Shown here in pieces: positions 1-6,129 of a stretch of 8,064 bases of DNA (position 1 is the stretch's first letter; every line of letters begins with the position of its first letter). Origin of the DNA: Oscillospiraceae bacterium (GTDB taxonomy: Bacteria; Bacillota; Clostridia; Oscillospirales; Ruminococcaceae); the NCBI GenBank assembly GCA_031281115.1, contig JAITFV010000165.1, positions 1-8,064 on the forward strand. The letters run 5' to 3'. Both the position numbers and the translations under genes were made by a program. Below the pieces are notes generated by a model. That model was not told the DNA's origin, ran no database searches, and worked only from the letters and a program-made list of their open reading frames with translations.

Positions 1-1
1 G

Positions 2-18
2 AACCGCCAAAGGCGGCT
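2..18 (-). other. GC-rich hairpin at the left window edge, possible part of a terminator
   Basis: CCGCC at 4-8 pairs with GGCGG at 12-16 around an AAA loop. Read on the minus strand, the stem can add a G-U pair (17 with 3) and an A-U pair (18 with 2); on the plus strand the first of these would be an A-C mismatch. That slightly favours a minus-strand RNA, consistent with its place downstream of pheA. No U-run follows within the window because the window ends one base later, so calling it a terminator is only a possibility. Confidence 0.35.
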
Positions 19-30
19 TGACTTGACTGC

Positions 31-114
31 ATAGCTGATTGTCCGTGCTGATGGCACGGCGGCAAGCGCCGCTTGCCGAGAAAACACTTTAGTGTTTTCA
101 ATTTAATCAGCTAT
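31..114. repeat. Compact four-way-junction palindrome cluster downstream of pheA
   Basis: Four perfect stems nest in 84 bases. The closing stem is ATAGCTGATT (31-40) with AATCAGCTAT (105-114). Inside it are three arms in a row: CCGTGC/GCACGG (43-48 with 54-59), an 8-bp stem (60-67 with 71-78, 3-base loop), and a 9-bp stem GAAAACACT/AGTGTTTTC (80-88 with 91-99). Almost nothing is unpaired: 2 bases before arm 1, 1 between arms 2 and 3, and 5 after arm 3. All pairs are Watson-Crick, so the strand cannot be decided. It could be the processed 3' end of the pheA operon transcript, a small structured RNA, or a miniature dispersed repeat. The 10-bp ends contain TA near each boundary, as some mariner-like miniature elements do, but this is weak because TA is self-complementary. 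No tRNA T-loop or Rfam-like motif is recognised. Confidence 0.6.
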
Positions 115-188
115 ATAAAAGATATGAAAACAAAAACAGATATATACTCGGCTGCCGACCTTTCCGAAAGCAAATAATTTTTTTGGTT

Positions 189-1322
189 TTAATTTACTTC
201 CAAATAATTCCCCAAAAATACAAAGCTGTGATTGCTTTCGGATAAATCCGCTAATAGTGCGCGAACCCGCTCATCTACTACCGAACCCTCGAAGTCAAAA
301 TAAAACATGAAAGAGAAATCTTTCCCTTGAATCGGACGGCTTTCAAGCTTGTTTAAATTCAGTCCCAGCGCGGCGAAACGCCCCACCAAACGATATAAAC
401 TCCCCGGTTCATGCGGCAGAGAAAGCATCAGACTTATGCGGTTTGAACCGGGGTAAATCTCGGTTTTTTTTGAAATGCAAATGAATCGCGTGTAATTATT
501 ATCGCTGTTTTGAATACCGTCAGCGAGGACATCAAGCCCGTAATAATCGGCACAATTCGGCGAACAAACAGCCGCAATACCTCTATCTGCAGACTTCGCA
601 GCGTATTCTGCGGCGGCGGCGGTGTTCTCGAACGCTGTGGTTTTTACGTTTTTGAGAGTTTTCAGGAACTCGCCGCACTGCCCGAGCGCGGGGTCAATAG
701 AAAGCACTTCGGTGATTTCTTCAAGCTTGACGCCCTTTTTCGCGAGCAGAGCATGATGAATATGCATACGAATACTGCGCACAATATTGAAATTCTTCGT
801 TCTCATTAAATCATAAACTTCACCCACAGAGCCGTATGAACTGTTCTCAAGCGGCAGAATCCCGTAAGCGCAAAGTTCGCTTTCGACAGCTTTAAAAACG
901 TGTTCAAACTCGGAAAAAAACATCACATTTGCGATGGGAAAAAGGCGGTTGCATGCCTGCTGTGAGAACGCGCCCTCAACACCTTGACACGCGACTGTCG
1001 CTTTACGCGGGAAGAGCGCGGGTGTGTCTGCGAGAGCTGATGAAATGCGCTCGGACAGCGCGTTTTTACTGTTCAAAAATGCGCTTTGAAATGCACGACT
1101 TGAATCGAAAACCGCCCCGAAAATAAGGCGTAAATAATCCTCGTTTTCACCCTCGCAGACGCGGTTCAAAATCTCCATTTCCCGCTTCCTGTCGGCGATT
1201 CCGACACCGGATTGCTTCTTGTACTCGGCAATATTTTTTACAATTTCCATGCGCTTATTAATTAGCTCTGCTAACTGATTATCGACTGCGTCGATTTGTT
1301 TTCTGATGTTTTGTATGTTCAT
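189..1322 (-). CDS. pheA: Bifunctional chorismate mutase / prephenate dehydratase (P-protein)
   Basis: Cytosolic enzyme that converts chorismate to prephenate and then to phenylpyruvate, the phenylalanine branch. At 377 residues it has the full P-protein layout. The AroQ chorismate mutase domain spans about 1-85, with R7, R24, K35, D44, R47, E48, S75 and Q79 matching the E. coli active-site set. The prephenate dehydratase domain spans about 107-285, with GVEGAFS at 114-120, LPLENSSYGSV at 156-166 and the essential TRF at 278-280. The ACT domain spans about 295-372, with GSLY (307-310) and ESRP (327-330), the phenylalanine-binding motifs, so feedback inhibition by Phe is likely. The ATG at 1322 is chosen because the family starts a few residues before RKQID and an AAAGGA lies 12 bases upstream. 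A TTG at 1349 would add nine unconserved residues with no ribosome site. It is the last gene of the run, 85 bases after the methyltransferase. Confidence 0.95.
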   Translation of the reverse strand: MNIQNIRKQIDAVDNQLAELINKRMEIVKNIAEYKKQSGVGIADRKREMEILNRVCEGENEDYLRLIFGAVFDSSRAFQSAFLNSKNALSERISSALADTPALFPRKATVACQGVEGAFSQQACNRLFPIANVMFFSEFEHVFKAVESELCAYGILPLENSSYGSVGEVYDLMRTKNFNIVRSIRMHIHHALLAKKGVKLEEITEVLSIDPALGQCGEFLKTLKNVKTTAFENTAAAAEYAAKSADRGIAAVCSPNCADYYGLDVLADGIQNSDNNYTRFICISKKTEIYPGSNRISLMLSLPHEPGSLYRLVGRFAALGLNLNKLESRPIQGKDFSFMFYFDFEGSVVDERVRALLADLSESNHSFVFLGNYLEVN

Positions 1323-1334
1323 ATTTTCATTAAG

Positions 1335-1340
1335 TCCTTT
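1335..1340 (-). promoter_or_regulatory. Ribosome binding site that decides the pheA start
   Basis: AAAGGA on the minus strand, 12 bases before the ATG at 1322. The spacing is a little long, but no comparable purine tract precedes the alternative TTG (1349) or GTG (1346) starts. Confidence 0.5.
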
Positions 1341-1372
1341 CTTCACCAACGAAGAATGAAAACAACGTTTTC
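1339..1372 (-). other. Two small adjacent hairpins in the methyltransferase-pheA gap
   Basis: In transcription order, GAAAAC/GTTTTC (1372-1367 with 1363-1358, 3-base loop) is followed after one base by TTCTTC/GAAGAA (1356-1351 with 1344-1339, 6-base loop). The second overlaps the first two bases of the pheA ribosome site AAAGGA. Neither is followed by a U-run, so they are not intrinsic terminators. Possible roles are mRNA processing or tuning of pheA translation. No leader peptide rich in Phe codons, no T-box and no convincing -35/-10 pair were seen in this 85-base gap, which is the only sizeable gap downstream of murB. Confidence 0.3.
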
Positions 1373-1407
1373 CCCGTTTCAGTCGTATTTTGTTTCAAAC
1401 TTGTTTT

Positions 1408-2154
1408 TTACTCCTTTAAAAGTTTCTGCGCTTTAATAATAATCGCTGTAGGTCTGTGGATTTCATCGTACATCTGCGGAGCGGCGTTTAAAATTTCAGG
1501 CATAGGCGCAGGTTCAGTAATTTGCAGTATAGTAAATTTATTTTCTGTGAGAGCATTAATAATCGCCGAAAAAGAGCGATGATAATACTGCCTTGTTTCG
1601 CTCAGCCACTTTACATTTCTCTCACCGTTTTCCAAATAATCCGACACAGGCGATGACACTTTTTTCCCGTGTTCATCGGTGTTCCACGAAGGACCTTTCA
1701 ACGGAGCAGTAACCAATGGATGCTCCTGCGAAAACAATAAAATGCCGTCGTCATTCAGTATATCAAATATCTTTTTTAATAAACTCGCAAAGTCAGCAAT
1801 ATAGTGCATTGCCAGCGAACTGTATATAAAATCAAATTGTAAATTCAGCTCATTTATATGCTCCATATTTAATTTTTTATATTCAATATTTTTATTGTCA
1901 TTCATGTTTTTTGCAGCATTTATCATGTTTTGCGATATATCTATTCCGATTACTTTTACTGCTCCCATTTGAATAAATTCCATACAATTACAACCGAAAC
2001 CGCACCCCATATCAAGAATTATTTTGCCGTTTAAATCCGGTAGCAACGACTTCATTGCCGGCTGTTCAATTAAATTATTATAGCTTTCCGGTTTGTTCCT
2101 AATGCTTTTATAATTCTCAAAAAAAGCCTCGTTATCAAATATATTCTGACTCAT
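1408..2154 (-). CDS. Class I SAM-dependent methyltransferase, substrate unknown
   Basis: A 248-residue soluble protein with a Rossmann-type methyltransferase core. Motif I is ILDMGCGFG (46-54), the acidic ribose-binding loop is VIGIDIS with D72, motif IV is FDFIYSSLAMHYI (107-119), and a post-core segment ILNDDGILLFSQEHP spans 132-146. The C-terminal part (about 150-235), with SWNTDEHGK, RQYYHRSF and HRPTAIIIKA, belongs to a widespread clostridial Methyltransf_11-type family whose members have no well-defined substrate. Its ATG overlaps the aroC stop in an ATGA (4 bases), so its translation is coupled to aroC. Its DNA is visibly AT-rich: positions 1861-1920 have 12 G/C in 60 by hand count. 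It has no known role in chorismate or phenylalanine synthesis and may be a later insertion into the operon. No TIRs or transposase accompany it. Confidence 0.85.
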   Translation of the reverse strand: MSQNIFDNEAFFENYKSIRNKPESYNNLIEQPAMKSLLPDLNGKIILDMGCGFGCNCMEFIQMGAVKVIGIDISQNMINAAKNMNDNKNIEYKKLNMEHINELNLQFDFIYSSLAMHYIADFASLLKKIFDILNDDGILLFSQEHPLVTAPLKGPSWNTDEHGKKVSSPVSDYLENGERNVKWLSETRQYYHRSFSAIINALTENKFTILQITEPAPMPEILNAAPQMYDEIHRPTAIIIKAQKLLKE

Positions 2155-3131
2155 TTTTTCACCATTTCATCCAATAACACCAGCGCGCAAACCGCCTCTG
2201 CGACAGGCACGGCGCGGATTGCGATGCATGGGTCATGTCTGCCTTCTATTTTTAATTTCACGCTTTCAAGCGTTTGTAAATTCACGCTGTCCTGCTCAAG
2301 CGCAATGCTCGGTGTCGGCTTAAGCGCAATTCTGAAAACGAGCGGCATACCTGTTGTAATCCCGCCGAGAAGTCCACCGTGATTGTTAGTTTTGGTTACA
2401 ATATTACCGTTTTCCACGCAAAACGCATCGTTATTTTCGCTGCCTTTTTTTCTGCTTCCCTCAAAACCGGAGCCGAATTCCACACCCTTTACACCCGGAA
2501 TTCCAAAAAGCGCGTACGACATTTTACTCTCCAATCCGAACATTCCGCCGCCGATTCCCGGTGGAATTCCTGCCGCAATACATTCAATAACACCGCCGAC
2601 AGAATCACCGCTGAGATTCTTGACTACCTCGTACATTTCATCGCCTGAAACACCACCAATCTCGGTTATATGCGCATTTACAAAGATTCCGCACCTCTTT
2701 AAAATCTGTAGTGCAATCCCGCCGGCCGCGCAAATCGGCGCAGTAAGTCTGCCGGAAAAATGCCCGCCGCCTCTCATGTCTGCGTAACCCGAATATTTTA
2801 TATGCGCCGTAAAATCCGCGTGTCCGGGGCGCGGAATCGCGCTCAGCTTTTCATAGTCCGGCGAACGCATATCCGTGTTTTCGATGATTATGCAAATCGG
2901 TGAACCGGTTGTTTTTCCATTATAAACACCCGATACAAACTTAGGTATATCCGCTTCTTTTCGCGGTGTCGTGTTTGCTTGCCCGGGCGCGCGTTTTGAC
3001 ATAAATGCGAGTAATTCTTGCTCGTTTATTTCCTCTCCGGCAGGCAATCCGTCAATCACCGCGCCAATTACCTCGCCATGCGACTCTCCGAAAATTGAGA
3101 TTCTCATGTTTTTGCCGAATTCAGATGACAT
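2151..3131 (-). CDS. aroC: Chorismate synthase
   Basis: Converts EPSP to chorismate, using reduced FMN, in the last common step of the shikimate pathway. Signature motifs are all present: FGESHG (14-19, His18), RPGHAD (101-106, His104), GGGHFSGR (121-128), NNHGGLLGGITTGMP (249-263), KPTPSI (271-276) and GRHDPCIAIRAVPVAEA (297-313). The two histidines correspond to the catalytic pair known in the family. At 326 residues it is short against the usual 350-390. By comparison from memory, the shortening falls mainly around 163-176, where other clostridial enzymes have a longer charged helix before DSVGG, so the active site appears intact. Its ATG lies within the 3' end of aroA (11-base overlap, with GGGGG upstream of the start), and its stop overlaps the methyltransferase start. 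Confidence 0.96.
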   Translation of the reverse strand: MSSEFGKNMRISIFGESHGEVIGAVIDGLPAGEEINEQELLAFMSKRAPGQANTTPRKEADIPKFVSGVYNGKTTGSPICIIIENTDMRSPDYEKLSAIPRPGHADFTAHIKYSGYADMRGGGHFSGRLTAPICAAGGIALQILKRCGIFVNAHITEIGGVSGDEMYEVVKNLSGDSVGGVIECIAAGIPPGIGGGMFGLESKMSYALFGIPGVKGVEFGSGFEGSRKKGSENNDAFCVENGNIVTKTNNHGGLLGGITTGMPLVFRIALKPTPSIALEQDSVNLQTLESVKLKIEGRHDPCIAIRAVPVAEAVCALVLLDEMVKK

Positions 3132-4287
3132 CTGCTTTACCCCCTAATTTTGCAAAATCTTCAAAGAAATTCGGGTATGATTTTTCAACTGCTTCCGCGC
3201 CTTTTATAATCGTTTCGCCCTCGCAAAAACACCCGCAAATCGCTGCTGACATTACAATTCTATGGTCGCCTGCACTATCCACAATTCCGCCTTTTAATTT
3301 TCCGCCGCTTATAATTAAGCTGTCGCTTTTTTCTTCAACTTCCGCACCGAAAATTTTTAACATTTCGCTTACCGCGCTAAGCCTGTCGCTTTCTTTCAGT
3401 CGTAATCGCGCTGCGTTATAAAGCACAGTTTCACCTTTTGCAAACGCAGCGACAACCGCTAATATCGGAAGCAAATCGGGAATTTCAGAAACATCGATTC
3501 CAACACCGCGAAGGTCCTCGCTCTCCATAAATCGCTTCAATATACTAACTATTTCTTTGTCGCCTTGCACAGAATTTATATCAAGACCTGTTATTTTTAT
3601 ATCTGCCCCGAGTGCGTTCGCGCTTAAGAAAAACGCCGCATTTGACCAGTCTTTTTCAACTTCAATAATTTTAGGTGATTTATAAATTTGATTACATTTC
3701 ACTTCGTAGTAATTATTTTTTTCAATAATTTCAATACCAAATTTACGAAGCATATCCACAGTCATGTCAGCGTAGCTTTTGGATTCAAGCGGCGTTGTTA
3801 ATTTGATTTCACTGTCGCCGTTAAGTAAAGGAAGCACAAATAAAAGCCCACTCACAAACTGCGAACTCACGTTTCCCGGCAACACAAATTTACCGCCTTG
3901 AAGCTTTCCGGAAACCGTAAAAGGTAGTTTTTCACTTGAAAAATTCACACCGTTCGCGCGGAGCGCATCAAGCAAATCTTCAATCGGACGCTGCGGTAAT
4001 CTGCCCTCGCCGATGAATTTTGCATTTTCACATAAATGCGCTGCTAAAGGCAGCAAAAACCTAAATGTGGAGCCGCTTTCACCGCAGTTGATTAAAGGCG
4101 CGCTTTTATTTTTCATTGCTTCAAGACAAGCGAGTGTTGCTTCTATATCTTTTGAAGTATTTTCGATTTTTATTTCAGGTTTTTCTTTGCATAAAAACGC
4201 ACAAATCAATGCGCGGTGCGCCGCTGATTTTGATGTAATCGCCGCTATTTCTCCTGCCAATTTTCGCGGGGTTATCTTAATATTCAT
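3121..4287 (-). CDS. aroA: 3-phosphoshikimate 1-carboxyvinyltransferase (EPSP synthase)
   Basis: Transfers the enolpyruvyl group of PEP to shikimate-3-phosphate. Two-domain inside-out barrel family. Visible residues are K20-S21 and R25 in SKSAAHR, the PEP-site loop ESGSTFRFL (70-78, R76), RPIEDL (100-105), the shikimate-phosphate-binding SSQ (141-143), the catalytic Asp271 in IPDLLPIL, RLKESDR (296-302; E299, R302), DHR (341-343) and K369 in KSYPNFF. The loop is ESGSTFR rather than the NAGTAMR of E. coli-type enzymes, as is common in Clostridia; G72 aligns with the glycine that contacts glyphosate in E. coli, but no tolerance can be predicted. At 388 residues it is shorter than the usual 420-440, yet all listed residues remain. 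It starts 3 bases after aroB and overlaps aroC by 11 bases. Confidence 0.96.
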   Translation of the reverse strand: MNIKITPRKLAGEIAAITSKSAAHRALICAFLCKEKPEIKIENTSKDIEATLACLEAMKNKSAPLINCGESGSTFRFLLPLAAHLCENAKFIGEGRLPQRPIEDLLDALRANGVNFSSEKLPFTVSGKLQGGKFVLPGNVSSQFVSGLLFVLPLLNGDSEIKLTTPLESKSYADMTVDMLRKFGIEIIEKNNYYEVKCNQIYKSPKIIEVEKDWSNAAFFLSANALGADIKITGLDINSVQGDKEIVSILKRFMESEDLRGVGIDVSEIPDLLPILAVVAAFAKGETVLYNAARLRLKESDRLSAVSEMLKIFGAEVEEKSDSLIISGGKLKGGIVDSAGDHRIVMSAAICGCFCEGETIIKGAEAVEKSYPNFFEDFAKLGGKADVI

Positions 4288-4290
4288 ACT

Positions 4291-5358
4291 TCACTTTTTC
4301 TCCAATCCGAGTCTAAAAACTTCAAGAAGTTCTTCAGCGTTGATTTCTTTTATCACGCATTTTCCTATGCGCTCAGGAATAATTATATTTATTTTCGCGC
4401 CCCTTCTTTTCTTGTCGGAAAGCCCTGTTTCATATAATTTTTCCGCAGAATAATTTAAGTTTATTGGACCCTGAAACCCCGAGAATGCCGCTTCAATTTC
4501 CTGCGAAAAATCAATATCGCAGAAACCTTTTTTATACGCCGCTCTGCTCATTAAGACCATTCCCGCCGCAACAGCCTGTCCGTGTGAAACCGCATGATTA
4601 GTGCATATTTCTATCGCGTGTCCTGCTGTATGCCCGAAGTTAAGAAGCTGTCTTTTACCTTTTTCAAGCTCATCTCCCGCGACAATTTCCCCTTTTATTT
4701 CAACATTTCGCATTACAATTTCCGCTATATTTTCCATGTACTGCTCGCGGGTTTTTCCGCTTAGGGAACGGAAAAACATCTCATCAGAAATAAATCCGTG
4801 TTTGACAGCTTCCGAAACGCCGTCTGCAAACGTTACATTATCAAGCGTGTGGAATGTTTCAGGGTCACAAATTACAATTTCCGGCTGATAAAAAAGCCCC
4901 GCTAAATTTTTTCCCGCTTTCAAATTCACGGCGGTTTTTCCACCCACCGATGAATCGACAGCCGCTAAAAACGTTGTCGGAATCTGCACATATCGGATTC
5001 CCCTCAAATAAATTCCTGCGATAAAACCTGCCATATCGCCAACAATTCCGCCGCCGAGTGCAATTATAAAATCCGAACGGGTTACTTTTATTTCTGCTAA
5101 AAAGTTTAATATTCCAACTAATTCCTCGGGTGTTTTATGTTTTTCGCCGCTCTTGAAAACGTATGAAAAAACATTGAAATCTGCGCTTTCAAGCGACTTG
5201 CGAACTATCGGTTCGTACAGCGGCATAACATTATTATCAGTAATAATTACAGCTGTTTTTTTCTTTAAACCGATGGGCAAATATTCCGCCATTTCCGATA
5301 AAATGCCTTTTTCAATTATAACGTCGTAAGGTTTTTTTACATTTATTTTAACCTTCAT
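4291..5358 (-). CDS. aroB: 3-dehydroquinate synthase
   Basis: NAD- and metal-dependent cyclisation of DAHP to 3-dehydroquinate, step two of the shikimate pathway. At 355 residues it is normal length. It shows D41 in the N-terminal nucleotide fold, GEKHK (71-75), the NAD-binding glycine loop ALGGGIVGDMAGF (100-112), IPTTFLAAVDSSVGGKTAVN (126-145), and the metal ligands E183 (SEAVKHG), H243 (FGHTAGH) and H259 (SHGQAV), with H247 as the second conserved histidine. The C-terminal DKKRRGAKINIIIPERIG (315-332) is also typical. The ATG overlaps the last 11 bases of whiA, with GGAG 10 bases upstream, so translation is probably coupled to whiA. It is the first of three shikimate genes in a row, followed by aroA after 3 bases. 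Confidence 0.97.
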   Translation of the reverse strand: MKVKINVKKPYDVIIEKGILSEMAEYLPIGLKKKTAVIITDNNVMPLYEPIVRKSLESADFNVFSYVFKSGEKHKTPEELVGILNFLAEIKVTRSDFIIALGGGIVGDMAGFIAGIYLRGIRYVQIPTTFLAAVDSSVGGKTAVNLKAGKNLAGLFYQPEIVICDPETFHTLDNVTFADGVSEAVKHGFISDEMFFRSLSGKTREQYMENIAEIVMRNVEIKGEIVAGDELEKGKRQLLNFGHTAGHAIEICTNHAVSHGQAVAAGMVLMSRAAYKKGFCDIDFSQEIEAAFSGFQGPINLNYSAEKLYETGLSDKKRRGAKINIIIPERIGKCVIKEINAEELLEVFRLGLEKK

Positions 5359-6121
5359 TTTTTAATTTCTCCGCTATCTTATTAATCTTTTCGAGCCTGT
5401 GAAAAACTCCGCTGCGGCTGAGTCTCGGCTCACACATTTCGCCAATTTCTTTAAGGCTCATCTCAAAATTTTGAAGCCGTAATTTTGCAACTTGCCTAAG
5501 TTCCGGCGGCAGAAAGTCTGTGCCTTTTTTCTCGTGAATTAATTCAATATCCGCGATTTGTTTTGCCGCTGCGCGCGTTGTTTTTTCTATGTTTGCCGCA
5601 TCGCAATTGACGACGCGATTTACGTTATTGCGTACTTCTTTCAGAATTTTTGCATTCATAATTTCCATGGAATTTACGCCCGCACCTATGAAAGTTAAAA
5701 AATCAGAAATCAATTCACTTTCTTTTATATAAAGAATCGGTCGACCTTTGCGCACTCCTTTTTTAATAAGAATTCCGCTTTCGGTAATAAGCGTAAACAG
5801 CGTATCAGCCTTGCTTTCATCGGGTATATTTATTTCAAGATGGTAATTTTGTGAAGGGTCGGAAACGGTCCCGCGCGCTAAAAAAACACCGCGTAAAAAA
5901 AGCCCTGTTTCGCGGTCACCGCCGTTTATATTTAATTCAGAGAACCGCTCATTTCCGAACTCCGTCGCAAGTTTTTCATACAATGCAATCACCGCTTCAT
6001 TGTCTGTATTCGGCTTTCTGCTTGAGCCGTAAAACATACCGTGAAACAGGATTTTACGGTGACTTTTTAATGTTTCGCGATGCCTGCTGAGTTCATTTTT
6101 TACTTCACTTGAAAAGGACAT
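5348..6121 (-). CDS. whiA: WhiA-family DNA-binding regulator, shortened N-terminal half
   Basis: Relative of sporulation/division protein WhiA, which in Bacillota influences division and chromosome segregation and in Streptomyces is a transcription factor. The start MSFSSEVKNEL matches the family. Residues about 25-33 (ILFHGMFYG) resemble the first LAGLIDADG helix, LFLRGVFLARGTVSDP (74-89) the second, and YHLEI is at 93-97. RNNVNRVVNCDAANIEKT (164-181) is a family hallmark. The C-terminal helix-turn-helix SLKEIGEMCEPRLSRSGVFHRL is at 222-243. It is 257 residues against about 310-320 usually; some 45-50 residues between the two LAGLIDADG helices are missing, while the DNA-binding half is complete. 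The ribosome site AGGTGA overlaps the rapZ stop codon, 4 bases before the ATG. In most Bacillota yvcK sits between rapZ and whiA; here it does not. It overlaps aroB by 11 bases. Confidence 0.9.
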   Translation of the reverse strand: MSFSSEVKNELSRHRETLKSHRKILFHGMFYGSSRKPNTDNEAVIALYEKLATEFGNERFSELNINGGDRETGLFLRGVFLARGTVSDPSQNYHLEINIPDESKADTLFTLITESGILIKKGVRKGRPILYIKESELISDFLTFIGAGVNSMEIMNAKILKEVRNNVNRVVNCDAANIEKTTRAAAKQIADIELIHEKKGTDFLPPELRQVAKLRLQNFEMSLKEIGEMCEPRLSRSGVFHRLEKINKIAEKLKNEG

Positions 6122-6129
6122 AATTTCAC

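Noticed and set aside
80..99. Intrinsic terminator at GAAAACACT/AGTGTTTTC
   Set aside because: On the minus strand it is followed by TCGG and on the plus strand by AATTT; neither is a proper U-run and the stem is AT-rich.
31..114. tRNA or tRNA-like gene, because of the cloverleaf shape
   Set aside because: The closing stem is 10 bp, there is no TTCGA-type T-loop, no 7-base anticodon loop, and the arm loops are only 2-5 bases.
1323..1349. Upstream TTG start for pheA adding nine residues
   Set aside because: The extra residues are not family-like, no ribosome site precedes the TTG, and AAAGGA fits the ATG at 1322 better.
2151..2160. Programmed -1 frameshift fusing AroC to the methyltransferase at a run of six A
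   Set aside because: The heptamer would be G AAA AAA rather than a true slippery site, and the ATGA overlap is a standard stop-restart arrangement.
2383..2787. Plus-strand open frame of 134 codons
   Set aside because: It lies wholly inside aroC on the opposite strand, is rich in proline and serine from antisense codon bias, and matches no family.
3005..3421. Plus-strand open frame across the aroC-aroA junction
   Set aside because: Antisense to two clearly conserved genes; low-complexity serine/proline/leucine composition and no ribosome site or domain.
4013..4453. Plus-strand open frame of 146 codons with hydrophobic stretches
   Set aside because: Antisense shadow of aroA and aroB; the hydrophobic runs come from reverse reading of AT-rich Lys/Glu codons.
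5348..5368. Frameshift fusion of WhiA to AroB at A-AAA-AAT
   Set aside because: The heptamer fits a -1 slippery site, but a -1 shift reaches an immediate TGA and not the aroB frame, so no fusion would result.
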